Shown: positions 10,369 through 19,153 of the stretch, piece by piece
How the letters are laid out: each line of letters begins with the position of its first letter
Position numbering within the stretch: position 1 is the stretch's first letter
Source of the DNA: Pelomonas sp. Root1237
GTDB lineage: Bacteria > Pseudomonadota > Gammaproteobacteria > Burkholderiales > Burkholderiaceae_C
NCBI RefSeq assembly: GCF_001425055.1
Contig: NZ_LMDK01000004.1
Coordinates: 1,573 to 65,572 of the forward strand
Direction: 5' to 3'
Length of the DNA: 64,000 bases
Program-made: the position numbers and the translations under genes
The notes under the pieces: model-generated
Told to the model about the DNA's origin: nothing
Database searches by the model: none
Seen by the model: only the letters and a program-made list of their open reading frames with translations

Positions 10369-11508
10369 ATGGACCATCTCGACTGGCCCTTCTTCGACGC
10401 CAAGCACCGCGAGCTGGCGAGCGCGCTCGATGCGTGGTGCGGCGAGCATCTTCAGCACGTCGACCATGACGGCGACATCGACGCGCAATGCCGCACCCTG
10501 GCCGCCCAGCTCGGCAAGGCGGGCTGGCTGAACCATGCCGTGGCAGGTGAAGGCCGGGCCATCGACACCCGCGCCATCTGCCTGATCCGCGAGACGCTGG
10601 CCAAGCACGACGGCCTGGCTGATTTCGCCTTTGCGATGCAGGGCCTGGGTTCGGGTGCGATCTCGTTGCAGGGCACGCCGGCTCAACGTGAAAGGTATTT
10701 GCCGCGGGTTGCTCGTGGGGAGGCGTTGTCGGCATTCGCACTGTCCGAGCCCGAAGCCGGGTCCGACGTCGCGGCCATGCAGTGCAGCGCAACCGAAGAC
10801 GGCGACAGCTATCTGCTGAATGGCGAGAAGACCTGGATCTCCAACGGCGGCATCGCGGATTTCTACGTGCTGTTCGCGCGCACCGGCGAAGCACCTGGTT
10901 CGCGCGGCCTCTCGGCCTTCATCGTCGATGCAAACCTGCCGGGCTTTGAGATTGCCGAGCGCATCGACGTCATCGCACCGCACCCTCTGGCGCGTCTGCG
11001 CTTCACGAACTGCCGCGTGGCGAAGAGCCAGATGCTCGGCGCGCCGGGCGAGGGCTTCAAGCTGGCCATGCGCACGTTGGACGTCTTCCGTACCTCGGTC
11101 GCCGCCGCCGCGCTGGGCTTTGCGCGCCGCGCGCTGCAGGAAGGTTTGAAGCAGGCCAAGGAACGCCCAATGTTTGGTGCCCGCCTGGCCGACCTGCCGC
11201 TGACCCAAGCCAAGCTCGCCGACATGGCCTGCACCGTGGATTCGTCCGCGCTCATGGTCTACCGCGCCGCCTGGCTGCGCGACCAGGGCAAGACCATCAC
11301 CAAGGAAGCTGCCATGGCCAAGCTGATGGCGACCGAAGGCGCCCAGCAGGTCATCGACGCGGCCGTGCAGCTCTTCGGCGGCCGCGGCGTGCGCCGGGGC
11401 GAGATCGTCGAATCCCTCTACCGGGAAATCCGTGCGCTGCGCATCTACGAGGGTGCGAGCGAAGTGCAGCAGCTGATCATCGGTCGCGAACTGCTCAAGC
11501 AAGCCTGA
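10369..11508 (+). CDS. Acyl-CoA dehydrogenase
   Basis: 379 residues. [15 protein letters not shown] and [19 protein letters not shown] mark the FAD/CoA-binding beta domain. The C-terminal [18 protein letters not shown] is the usual end of the family and carries the catalytic-base region. I start at 10369 (MDHLDWPFF) because CCAGGGAGACTG provides a ribosome site; an in-frame start further upstream lies within the hydratase gene. Likely role: alpha,beta-dehydrogenation of the (amino)cyclohexanecarbonyl-CoA-type intermediate. Confidence 0.88.
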   Translation: MDHLDWPFFDAKHRELASALDAWCGEHLQHVDHDGDIDAQCRTLAAQLGKAGWLNHAVAGEGRAIDTRAICLIRETLAKHDGLADFAFAMQGLGSGAISLQGTPAQRERYLPRVARGEALSAFALSEPEAGSDVAAMQCSATEDGDSYLLNGEKTWISNGGIADFYVLFARTGEAPGSRGLSAFIVDANLPGFEIAERIDVIAPHPLARLRFTNCRVAKSQMLGAPGEGFKLAMRTLDVFRTSVAAAALGFARRALQEGLKQAKERPMFGARLADLPLTQAKLADMACTVDSSALMVYRAAWLRDQGKTITKEAAMAKLMATEGAQQVIDAAVQLFGGRGVRRGEIVESLYREIRALRIYEGASEVQQLIIGRELLKQA

Positions 11509-11515
11509 GGACGTC

Positions 11516-13114
11516 ATGCACCCATCGGCCCATCTGGATACCTTCGCAAGAGACCACCTCCCGCCGCAGGACCAGTGGCCGGAGCTGGTGTTCGACCTGC
11601 CCGAGCTGCAGTTCGGCCCCAAGCTGAACGCGGCGACCGAGCTGCTGGACCGCTGGGTCGAGCAGGGCCAGGGCGACTGCTCTTGCGTGCAGGGCGCCGG
11701 TGTGCGCTGGACCTATGCCGAACTGCAGGCCGAAGCCAACCGCATCGCCAACGTGCTGGTCAACGAACTCGGCGTCGTGCCCGGCAACCGGGTGCTGCTG
11801 CGCGGCGCCAACACGCCGCAGCTCGCAGCCTGCTGGTTCGCCGTCATCAAGGCCGGTGCGATTGCCGTTGCGACGATGCCGCTGTTGCGCGCGGTTGAGC
11901 TGGGCAAGGTCATCGCCAAGGCCGAGGTCACGCATGCACTGTGCGACGCCGCGCTGGCCGACGAGCTGGCGGCAGCGCAGTTGCAGAACCCGCTGCTGCG
12001 CGGCATCTGCCATTTCCGCAGCGCAGAGCCCGATGGCCTCGAAGCGCGCGCCGCGCGCCAGCCGGCCTGGTTCACGAATGTCGACACCGCCAGCGACGAC
12101 TGCGCGTTGATCGCATTCACATCTGGCACGACGGGCCAGCCCAAGGGCACGATGCACTTCCATCGCGACGTCATCGCGATCTGTCGGTGCTGGCCGGTGC
12201 ATTGCCTGCGCGCCCAGGCCAACGACGTCTTCATCGGCAGCCCGCCGCTGGCCTTCACCTTCGGCCTGGGCGGCCTGCTGCTGTTCCCGATGAGCGTGGG
12301 GGCATCTGCGGTGCTGCTGGAGAAGCCCGCGCCCGAGCTGCTGCTCGCGGCGATTGCGCAGCACCGCGCGACGGTCTGTTTCACTGCGCCGACTTCCTAC
12401 CGCGCGATGGCGCCGGTGGTGGCGCAGCACGACCTCTCGTCCCTGCGCAAATGCGTCAGCGCGGGCGAGGCCTTGCCCGCCGCGACGCGCGCGCTGTGGA
12501 AGCAGGCAACGGGCATCGAGCTGCTCGACGGCATCGGCGCGACGGAGCTGCTGCACATCTTCATCTCCCATACCGAAGAGACGGCCAAGCCCGGCGCCAC
12601 CGGCAAGCCCGTGCCTGGCTACCAGGCCTGCATCCTCGACGATGGTGGCCAGCCCCTGCCGGCGGGCAAGGTCGGCCATCTCGCCGTCAAGGGCCCGACG
12701 GGCTGCCGCTATCTCGCCGACGAGCGCCAGCACCAGTATGTGCAGGACGGCTGGAACCTGACCGGTGATTCTTACCTGATCGACGCCGATGGCTACTACG
12801 TCTACCAGGCCCGCACCGACGACATGATCATCTCGGGTGGCTACAACATCGCCGGCCCCGAGGTCGAGGCCGCGCTGCTGAGCCACCCCGCCGTGGCCGA
12901 ATGCGCCGTCATCGGCGTGCCGGACGAAGAGCGTGGCCAGTTGGTGAAGGCCTTTGTCGTGCTGCGCGCGGGCCATGCCGGTGACGTGAAAGCGCTGCAG
13001 GAGCATGTGAAGGCCACCATCGCGCCCTACAAATACCCGCGCGCCATCGAGTTCCGCGAGAACCTGCCGCGCACCGAGACGGGCAAACTGCAGCGCTTCA
13101 AGCTCAAAGCCTGA
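11516..13114 (+). CDS. abmG: Aromatic acid-CoA ligase (2-aminobenzoate/benzoate-CoA ligase family)
   Basis: 532 residues of the ANL adenylate-forming superfamily: P-loop TSGTTGQPKGTMHFHRD near residue 205, LLDGIGATELLHIF (A5), YQARTDDMIISGGYNI (A8 hinge) and a C-terminal PRTETGKLQRFKL with the catalytic Lys. It resembles the benzoate/2-aminobenzoate-CoA ligase branch and would start the pathway by ATP-dependent thioesterification. The start sits 7 bases after the previous stop, next to a GAGGACG ribosome site. Symbol by analogy with Azoarcus evansii; exact substrate unproven. Confidence 0.82.
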   Translation: MHPSAHLDTFARDHLPPQDQWPELVFDLPELQFGPKLNAATELLDRWVEQGQGDCSCVQGAGVRWTYAELQAEANRIANVLVNELGVVPGNRVLLRGANTPQLAACWFAVIKAGAIAVATMPLLRAVELGKVIAKAEVTHALCDAALADELAAAQLQNPLLRGICHFRSAEPDGLEARAARQPAWFTNVDTASDDCALIAFTSGTTGQPKGTMHFHRDVIAICRCWPVHCLRAQANDVFIGSPPLAFTFGLGGLLLFPMSVGASAVLLEKPAPELLLAAIAQHRATVCFTAPTSYRAMAPVVAQHDLSSLRKCVSAGEALPAATRALWKQATGIELLDGIGATELLHIFISHTEETAKPGATGKPVPGYQACILDDGGQPLPAGKVGHLAVKGPTGCRYLADERQHQYVQDGWNLTGDSYLIDADGYYVYQARTDDMIISGGYNIAGPEVEAALLSHPAVAECAVIGVPDEERGQLVKAFVVLRAGHAGDVKALQEHVKATIAPYKYPRAIEFRENLPRTETGKLQRFKLKA

Positions 13115-13144
13115 CCGCCCCTTTTTCTCATGGAGACCCTGCGC

Positions 13145-14311
13145 ATGAAGAAGACTTTTGCCGCCATCACCCTCGGCCTTGCCTTGCTCCCCACGGCCCA
13201 GGCCGCCGACAAGCTCAAGGTCGGCTTCCTGAGCACATTGTCCGGCCCCGGTGCTGGCCTGGGCGTGGATATCCGCGATGGCTTCGCGCTCGGCCTCAAG
13301 CACAGCGGCGGCAAGTTCGGCGGCCTGCCTGTCGAGATGGTCACGGCCGACGACCAGCAGAACCCCGAGGTCGCCAAGCAGAGCGCCGAGCGCCTGATCA
13401 AGCGCGACAAGGTCGACTTCATGACCGGCATCGTCTTCTCCAACGTGATGCTGGCCGTCGGGCCGTCGGTGTTCGACGCCAAGATCCCCTACATCAGCGC
13501 CAACGCCGGTCCGTCGCAGTACGCCGGCGAGCAATGCAACCCTTACTTCTTCAACGTTGCCTGGCAGAACGACAACCTGCACGAGGCCGTGGGCAAGACT
13601 GTGACGGAGAAGGGCTTCAAGAAGCTCGTGCTGTTGGCGCCCAACTACCCGGCGGGCAAGGACGCGATGACGGGCTTCAAGCGCTACTACAAGGGCGCCG
13701 TCGTCGAGGAGATCTACACCAAGCTCGGCCAGTTGGACTACGCAGCAGAACTGGCGCAGGCGCGCGCCGCCAAGCCGGATGCGATGTACATCTTCCTGCC
13801 CGGCGGCATGGGCATCAACTTCATCAAGCAGTTCGTCGGTGCGGGCCTGTCCAAGGACGTGACGTTGTTCGGGCCTGGGTTCTCGGCCGACGAGGACGTC
13901 ATCAAGGCGGTGGGTGAGCCGATGCTGGGCATGTTCAACAGCTCGCATTGGGCGCATGACATGGACAACGTGGCGAACAAGAAGTTCGTTGCCGATTTCC
14001 TGAAGGACTACGGAAGGCTGCCGTCGCTGTATGCGAGCCAGGGGTATGACGCGGCGTTGTTGATGAATGCGGCGGTGAGGGATGTGAAGGGGAAGGTCGA
14101 GGACAAGCCGGCGCTATTGAAGGCGCTCAAGGCGGCGAAGTTTGAGTCGGTGCGGGGGACGTTCAAGTTCAATCGGAATCAGTACCCGATTCAGGATTAC
14201 TACTTGCGGGTGATCACGAAGGATGGGCAGGGAAGGGTGACGAACCGGACGATGGGGAAGATCTTCACGCAGCATGAGGATGCGTATGCGTCGGCTTGCA
14301 AGATGAACTGA
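13145..14311 (+). CDS. Periplasmic aromatic/branched-chain-type ABC substrate-binding protein
   Basis: 388 residues. MKKTFAAITLGLALLPTAQA is a Sec signal peptide, so 13145 is chosen over the in-frame ATG 15 bases upstream; GGAGA sits 8 bases before it. The mature protein begins KLKVGFLSTLSGPGAGLGVD, typical of the Leu/Ile/Val-binding (type I periplasmic fold) family, whose members in such operons bind benzoate-like acids. The last ~130 codons switch to G- and T-ending codons, unlike the C-ending codons earlier. A 516-bp inverted-repeat element separates it from the permease genes. Confidence 0.88.
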   Translation: MKKTFAAITLGLALLPTAQAADKLKVGFLSTLSGPGAGLGVDIRDGFALGLKHSGGKFGGLPVEMVTADDQQNPEVAKQSAERLIKRDKVDFMTGIVFSNVMLAVGPSVFDAKIPYISANAGPSQYAGEQCNPYFFNVAWQNDNLHEAVGKTVTEKGFKKLVLLAPNYPAGKDAMTGFKRYYKGAVVEEIYTKLGQLDYAAELAQARAAKPDAMYIFLPGGMGINFIKQFVGAGLSKDVTLFGPGFSADEDVIKAVGEPMLGMFNSSHWAHDMDNVANKKFVADFLKDYGRLPSLYASQGYDAALLMNAAVRDVKGKVEDKPALLKALKAAKFESVRGTFKFNRNQYPIQDYYLRVITKDGQGRVTNRTMGKIFTQHEDAYASACKMN

Positions 14312-14360
14312 ATGTCGGTTGGTTGCTTGTGCGAGGAACCTTCATGACCCGGTGCAGTGA

Positions 14361-14876
14361 GCCGGGAGTCCGCCCCGGCAGGGCGGGTAACTTTTCTCTG
14401 ACGCGCCAGAGAAAAGTCACCAAAAGAGGAGCGCTCAATGCAATCCGCACTCGAGTGGCGGCATGCGCTCGCAAGCTCGGAGTGGGCCGTGCCTCCAAGC
14501 GACCCGCTGCGCTCTCGCTGCTGTCCCTATGACGAGCACCATGCATCGCCCCTTCACGCCGGTTAACGCCGGCTGCACGCCGGGCTCATCAGGAAATACC
14601 AACCAGCCGCGTCGCCCGAGCGACGCTGTATTGGGCTGTTTTGATGAGCACGGCGTGCAGCCGCGCGTCGAACGGGCTGCTGGTGCGATGGATGTTGCTC
14701 GTGACAAGTCAGACGCGAGAGCGCAGCGGTTCGCTTCTTGCCGAGATGCTGCTGGCTGTTTTCGCGCGCCGCTCTTCGCGGCGTCGCGCTGGTGTGCGGT
14801 TCAGCGCCTCTTCTTTGGTGACTTTCTTCTGGCGCCGCAGAAGAAAGTTACCCGGCCGCCGGGACGGACTCCCGGC
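14361..14876. repeat. Non-coding element A with long terminal inverted repeats
   Basis: The left arm (14361-14433) and right arm (14804-14876) are ~73-bp near-complementary copies: both outer ends read GCCGGGAGTCCG going inwards, followed by a GTAACTTT segment and GTCACCAAA. Each arm also folds on itself: ACTTTTCTCTG/CAGAGAAAAGT on the left and ACTTTCTTCTG/CAGAAGAAAGT on the right. The core holds further palindromes, such as GCCGGCTGCACGCCG near 14568 with its complement near 14646. Open frames here have no coding character. It occupies most of the 609-base gap between the binding-protein and permease genes. Element B (61956-62532) has the same end design. Confidence 0.85.
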
Positions 14877-14920
14877 ACCGTACTGGCCAACAACCAGAAG
14901 TAGCGAGCGCCACGCCCACC

Positions 14921-15841
14921 ATGGACTGGATCCTCATTACCGAGCAAGCCCTCAACGGCCTTCAATTCGGCCTGATGCTCTTCCTGCTCGCCGCAGGATT
15001 GACCCTCGTGTTCGGCATCATGGACATGATCAATCTGGCCCATGGCTCGCTCTACATGGTCGGCGCCTACCTCGCCGCCGCCACGGCCGCCGCGACCGGT
15101 TCATTCGCACTCGCAGTGATCGCCGCCATCGCCGGCACCGCCATCCTGGGCATGGCCCTCGAAGTCACGCTGCTCCGGCGCCTGTACGCAAGAGACCACC
15201 TCAGCCAGGTCCTCGCCACCTTCGCCCTCATCCTGATGCTCAACGAAGGCGTCCGCATCCTCTGGGGCGACCAGCCGCTGATGCTGAACACGCCCGCTGC
15301 GTTGTCAGGTCCTGTCGAACTGCTACCCGGCCTGTTCTACCCGGCCTACCGCCTGCTCATCATCGGTGTCGGCCTCGCCGTCGCGCTGCTGATGTGGGCG
15401 CTCGTCACCCGCACCCGCGCGGGCATGTGGGTGCGAGCCGGCGCATCCAACCGCCAGATGGCCACCGCCATGGGCATCGACATCCGCAAGCTGTTCACCG
15501 CCGTGTTCGGCCTCGGCGCGGCGCTGTGTGCGCTGGCCGGTGCGCTGCTCGGCCCGCTGCTCGCCGTGCAGGTTGGCATGGGCGAGAGCATCCTCATCCT
15601 GGCCTTTGTCGTCATCGTCGTCGGCGGTATCGGCTCGGTACGCGGCGCGCTCGTCGGCTCGCTGCTGGTCGGCCTCGTCGACACCGCCAGCCGCACGCTG
15701 CTGCCGGCCGCGCTGCGCCAGCTCGCCTCGCCCGAGGTCGCGTCCAACCTCGGCCCGGCGCTGGCATCCATCCTCATCTATGTGCTGATGGCTGCCATCC
15801 TGTTCTGGAAGCCTCGCGGCCTCTTCCCATCCCATGGCTGA
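14921..15841 (+). CDS. livH: Branched-chain-type ABC permease (LivH)
   Basis: 306 residues, about eight hydrophobic segments, beginning WILITEQALNGLQFGLMLF and containing GLTLVFGIMDMINLAHGSLY, the hallmark of the LivH permease family. It pairs with LivM to form the inner-membrane channel that imports the aromatic acid. No strong ribosome site precedes the ATG, and the inverted-repeat element ends 44 bases upstream, so expression relative to the binding protein may be reduced. Its 3' end overlaps livM by 8 bases. Confidence 0.9.
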   Translation: MDWILITEQALNGLQFGLMLFLLAAGLTLVFGIMDMINLAHGSLYMVGAYLAAATAAATGSFALAVIAAIAGTAILGMALEVTLLRRLYARDHLSQVLATFALILMLNEGVRILWGDQPLMLNTPAALSGPVELLPGLFYPAYRLLIIGVGLAVALLMWALVTRTRAGMWVRAGASNRQMATAMGIDIRKLFTAVFGLGAALCALAGALLGPLLAVQVGMGESILILAFVVIVVGGIGSVRGALVGSLLVGLVDTASRTLLPAALRQLASPEVASNLGPALASILIYVLMAAILFWKPRGLFPSHG

Positions 15842-16784
15842 AGCTCGCGCACTCCACCACCGTGGCCTTGGCCGTTGGATCTGGCTGCTGTTGGCCCTGC
15901 TCGCAGCACTGCCGCCGCTGCTGCAGGCCATGGGACTGGAGTTCTACACGGTCGTCGCGACGCGCATCCTCATCTTCGCCATCGCCGCGTCCAGCCTCAA
16001 CCTCATCCTCGGCTTTGGTGGCCTGGTGAGCTTCGGCCACGCGGCCTACATCGGCCTGGGCGCCTACACGGTCGGCGTGCTGATGGATGCGGGCATTACC
16101 TCAGCCTGGGTCGCATGGCCGGCCGCGATGGTGGTCAGCGCAATCGCTGCGGCCCTCATCGGCGCCATCAGCCTGCGCACCCGCGGCGTCTACTTCATCA
16201 TGATCACGCTGGCGTTTGCGCAGATGTTCTATTACCTGGCCGTGTCGCTGAAGGCCTATGGCGGCGACGACGGCCTGTCGCTGGCGCAGCGCTCGGTGCT
16301 CGGCTTCGGCCTGGACCTGAAGGACGATGCGAGCTTCTACTGGGTGGCGCTCGCACTCTTCGCCATCGTCATGGCCGGCCTGCAGCGGCTCGTGAACTCG
16401 CCCTTCGGCTGGCTGCTGCAGGGCGCGCGCGAGAACGAGGTGCGCGTCGCCGCCGCGGGTGGCCGCGTATTCGCGCTGCGCTGGCAGGCCTTTGTGCTCG
16501 CGGGAGCCGTCGCGGGCCTGGCGGGCGCCATGCTGGCCAACCTCAACGGCCTGGTGTCGCCGCATCTGATGCACTGGTCGCAGTCCGGCCAGCTGATGGT
16601 CATGGTCATCATCGGTGGTGCGGGCGCGCTGTGGGGCGGGCCACTGGGCGCGCTGGCGCTGCTGCTGCTGGAAGAGCTGCTGTCGGGCTACACGCTGCAT
16701 TGGCAGCTCGGCCTGGGCGCGTTGCTGCTGCTCGTCGTGCTGTATGCGCCGCGTGGCCTTGCAGGGGTTTGGCGCCGTGCTTGA
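15834..16784 (+). CDS. livM: Branched-chain-type ABC permease (LivM)
   Basis: 316 residues with many hydrophobic segments. AASSLNLILGFGGLVSFGHA and FIMITLAFAQMFYYLAVS are LivM-family signatures. It completes the permease pair. The GTG start of livG lies in its last codons. Confidence 0.9.
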   Translation: MAEARALHHRGLGRWIWLLLALLAALPPLLQAMGLEFYTVVATRILIFAIAASSLNLILGFGGLVSFGHAAYIGLGAYTVGVLMDAGITSAWVAWPAAMVVSAIAAALIGAISLRTRGVYFIMITLAFAQMFYYLAVSLKAYGGDDGLSLAQRSVLGFGLDLKDDASFYWVALALFAIVMAGLQRLVNSPFGWLLQGARENEVRVAAAGGRVFALRWQAFVLAGAVAGLAGAMLANLNGLVSPHLMHWSQSGQLMVMVIIGGAGALWGGPLGALALLLLEELLSGYTLHWQLGLGALLLLVVLYAPRGLAGVWRRA

Positions 16785-17529
16785 AGTCAAACAACTCGTG
16801 AAGCGCTTCGGCGCGCTGGCGGCGACCGATGGCGCGAGCTTCGAGGTGCGGGCGGGCGAACTGCATGCACTGATCGGCCCCAACGGTGCCGGCAAGACGA
16901 CGCTGATCCACCAGATCTCCGGCGCCCTCGCGCCCGACGCGGGCCAGATCGTCTTCGATGGTCGGGACGTCACGCGGCAAGGCATGGCCCGTCGCGTACA
17001 AGCCGGCCTGGTGCGCAGCTTCCAGATCACCAGTCTGTTTAAGCCCTGCTCGGTGCGCGACAACCTCGTGCTCGCCGTGCTGGCGCGGCGCGAGGGCGCG
17101 CCGTCGTGGTGGCGCACCGCGCGCGCCGACGCGGCCGCGCATGCAGAAGCCGACGCGCTGCTGGCACGGGTGGGGCTGACGGCTCAGGCCGGCCGCACCG
17201 CCGGCGAGCTTGCGCATGGCGAGCAACGCCAGCTTGAAGTCGGCCTTGCGCTGGCTGCCAAGCCGCGCCTGCTGCTGCTGGACGAGCCGCTGGCTGGCAT
17301 GGGTCCGGACGAGTCCACCCGTATGGTCGAGCTGCTGCAGGCACTCAAGCGCGAAGGCCTGACGCTGCTGCTGGTCGAACACGACATGGACGCCGTCTTC
17401 CGCCTCGCTGACCGCATCTCGACGCTGGTGGCCGGGCGCGTCATCGCCAGCGGCACGCCGGCCGAGATTCGCGAGCATGCCGAGGTGAAGCGCGCCTACC
17501 TTGGCGACGAGCTGGAGGCGGCCGTATGA
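16777..17529 (+). CDS. livG: ABC ATP-binding protein (LivG)
   Basis: 250 residues from a GTG at 16777 (MLEVKQLVKRFGALAATDG), overlapping the end of livM by 8 bases. In-frame ATGs further upstream lie within livM and would add non-family sequence. Walker A is GPNGAGKTT, the signature LAHGEQRQLEVGLALA (LSGGE varied to LAHGE, as in LivG proteins), and Walker B LLLLDEPLAGM. It drives uptake with LivF. Confidence 0.9.
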   Translation: MLEVKQLVKRFGALAATDGASFEVRAGELHALIGPNGAGKTTLIHQISGALAPDAGQIVFDGRDVTRQGMARRVQAGLVRSFQITSLFKPCSVRDNLVLAVLARREGAPSWWRTARADAAAHAEADALLARVGLTAQAGRTAGELAHGEQRQLEVGLALAAKPRLLLLDEPLAGMGPDESTRMVELLQALKREGLTLLLVEHDMDAVFRLADRISTLVAGRVIASGTPAEIREHAEVKRAYLGDELEAAV

Positions 17530-18236
17530 CGGCCTTGCTCGAGATCAAGGACCTGCAAGCCGGCTACGGTGCCAGCCAGGTGCTGTTTGGCCTGGACCTG
17601 ACCATGCAAGCCGGCGAGGTGGCCACGCTGCTGGGCCGCAATGGCATGGGCAAGAGCACGCTGCTGCGCTGCCTGTGCGGCTGGATGGCGCCCAGCGCCG
17701 GCCGCATCCGCTTCTGCGGCCAGGACGTCACCGGCTGGCCGGCCGACCGCATCGCGCGGCTGGGGCTGGCGCTGGTGCCGGAGGGGCGGCAGGTGTTTCC
17801 CAACCTCAGCGTGCACGAGCATCTGCGCGCCTTCGCGGCCAACCGCAGCGACGCGTCCGAGCCGTGGACGGTCGAGCGCGTCTACGGCCTCTTCCCGCGC
17901 CTGGCCGAGCGCGCCGGCCACATGGGCCAGCAGCTGTCGGGTGGCGAGCAGCAGATGCTGGCCATCGGCCGCGCCCTGGTCACCAACCCGCGCCTGCTGG
18001 TGCTGGACGAGGCGACCGAAGGCCTGGCCCCACTCGTGCGCGAGGAGATCTGGCGCTGCCTGGACCTTCTGCGCGCAGCGGGCCAGACCATCCTGGTTGT
18101 CGACAAGTACGTGCAGCGGTTGATCCGCCTGGCCGACCACCACACCGTCGTTGAGCGTGGCCGCGTCGCCTGGGCCGGCCCATCGGCGGCGCTCGCAGCC
18201 GACCCGGCGCTGTGGCAGAAGCACGTGGGAGTCTGA
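17526..18236 (+). CDS. livF: ABC ATP-binding protein (LivF)
   Basis: 236 residues. Walker A is GRNGMGKST, the signature LSGGEQQMLAIGRAL and Walker B LLVLDEATEGLAP, the last being typical of LivF. Overlaps livG by ATGA. The next gene starts three bases after its stop. Confidence 0.9.
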   Translation: MTALLEIKDLQAGYGASQVLFGLDLTMQAGEVATLLGRNGMGKSTLLRCLCGWMAPSAGRIRFCGQDVTGWPADRIARLGLALVPEGRQVFPNLSVHEHLRAFAANRSDASEPWTVERVYGLFPRLAERAGHMGQQLSGGEQQMLAIGRALVTNPRLLVLDEATEGLAPLVREEIWRCLDLLRAAGQTILVVDKYVQRLIRLADHHTVVERGRVAWAGPSAALAADPALWQKHVGV

Positions 18237-18238
18237 CG

Positions 18239-18673
18239 ATGAGCTTTGCTTTCCAACGTGAACAACTCGTGCGTTTCGGCCACTGCGACCCGGCCGGCAT
18301 CGTCTTCTACCCGCGCTATTTCGAGATGCTCAACGAGCTGATCGAGGACTGGTTTGCTCGCGACCTCGGCCTGCCCTTCGATGTGCTGATCGGCCAGCGC
18401 CAGGTCGGCATGCCAACGGCCCAACTCGATACGCGCTTCCTGCGCGTCAGCCGCCATGGCGACCGCCTCGTGCAAACCATCCGCATCGAACGCCTGGGCG
18501 GCGGCTCGATGACGCTGCGCATCGCCTTCGACGGCGCCGACGGCACGCGCGTCGAGTTCACGCAGGTGCTGGTCTGTACTTCGCTCGCCACCCACAAGCC
18601 CCAAGCCTTTCCGGCCGATCTGCGTGCCGCGCTGGAGCGCTCGCTCGCCGCACAACAGGAGACAAACACATGA
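18239..18673 (+). CDS. Hotdog-fold acyl-CoA thioesterase (4-hydroxybenzoyl-CoA thioesterase-like)
   Basis: 144 residues from the ATG at 18239. RFGHCDPAGIVFYPRYFEM carries the catalytic Asp (residue 17) of the 4HBT family. The probable role is housekeeping hydrolysis of stalled or excess aryl-CoA esters to free CoA. It overlaps the RidA gene by ATGA, so it is part of the operon. Confidence 0.85.
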   Translation: MSFAFQREQLVRFGHCDPAGIVFYPRYFEMLNELIEDWFARDLGLPFDVLIGQRQVGMPTAQLDTRFLRVSRHGDRLVQTIRIERLGGGSMTLRIAFDGADGTRVEFTQVLVCTSLATHKPQAFPADLRAALERSLAAQQETNT

Positions 18674-19095
18674 GCAACCACAAGCAAATCCTGCAGCCCG
18701 CCGGCTGGACCCAGCCGCGCGGCTATGCGAATGGCGTCGCGGCCAGCGGCCGCCAGGTCTTTGTCGCCGGCCAGATCGGCTGGAACGAGCGCTGCGAGTT
18801 CGACAGCGACGACTTCATCGCCCAGGTGCGCCAGACCCTGCTCAACATCCGCGCCGTGCTGGCCGAGGCGCAAGCACAGCCCGAGCACATCGTGCGCATG
18901 ACCTGGTACCTCATCGACAAGCGCGAATACATCGCCCGCGGCCGCGAGGTGGGCCAGGCCTACCGCGACGTGCTGGGCCGCGACTACGGCATCGCGATGA
19001 GCGCCGTGCAGGTGTCGGCGCTGATGGAGGACCGGGCGAAGGTGGAAATCGAGGTGACGGCGATGGTGCCGGAGGCTGCGGGCCAGGGCGCTTGA
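18670..19095 (+). CDS. RidA/YjgF-family enamine/imine deaminase
   Basis: 141 residues of the RidA fold: GRQVFVAGQIGWNE and AEAQAQPEHIVRMTWYLIDK. RidA proteins hydrolyse reactive enamines/imines to ketones with release of ammonia. Being last in an operon for a 2-amino-substituted ring-derived CoA ester, it may deaminate the 2-amino-5-oxo-cyclohexenyl intermediate. That link is inference, but it would explain the gene's presence. Its stop codon lies in the first fic operator half-site. Confidence 0.82.
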   Translation: MSNHKQILQPAGWTQPRGYANGVAASGRQVFVAGQIGWNERCEFDSDDFIAQVRQTLLNIRAVLAEAQAQPEHIVRMTWYLIDKREYIARGREVGQAYRDVLGRDYGIAMSAVQVSALMEDRAKVEIEVTAMVPEAAGQGA

Positions 19096-19153
19096 GCCGC
19101 AATTCTGGTAATTCGGCTCACAATTTGAGCCGATAGTGCTAAATTGCGGCTCA
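19093..19153 (+). promoter_or_regulatory. Two tandem 28-bp operators before fic
   Basis: TGAGCCG (19093) pairs with CGGCTCA (ending 19120), and TGAGCCG (19126) pairs with CGGCTCA (ending 19153). The two inverted repeats have identical 28-bp length, 33 bp apart, about three DNA turns. The last half-site touches the A of the fic ATG and the first includes the RidA stop. The geometry suggests dimer binding on one DNA face, plausibly by the C-terminal winged helix of the Fic protein itself. Confidence 0.7.

Noticed and set aside
11495-13957. An 820-codon minus-strand frame opposite the CoA ligase and binding-protein genes
   Set aside because: It spans two good plus-strand genes and their junction; composition is typical of an antisense shadow.
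14296-14903. Overlapping open frames inside element A, both strands
   Set aside because: They run through inverted-repeat arms, have no ribosome sites or domains, and are better explained by the repeat structure.
19144-19152. TTG start for the Fic protein three codons upstream
   Set aside because: ATG at 19153 gives the same protein apart from three residues; with no ribosome site either way the ATG is simpler, though TTG is not excluded.
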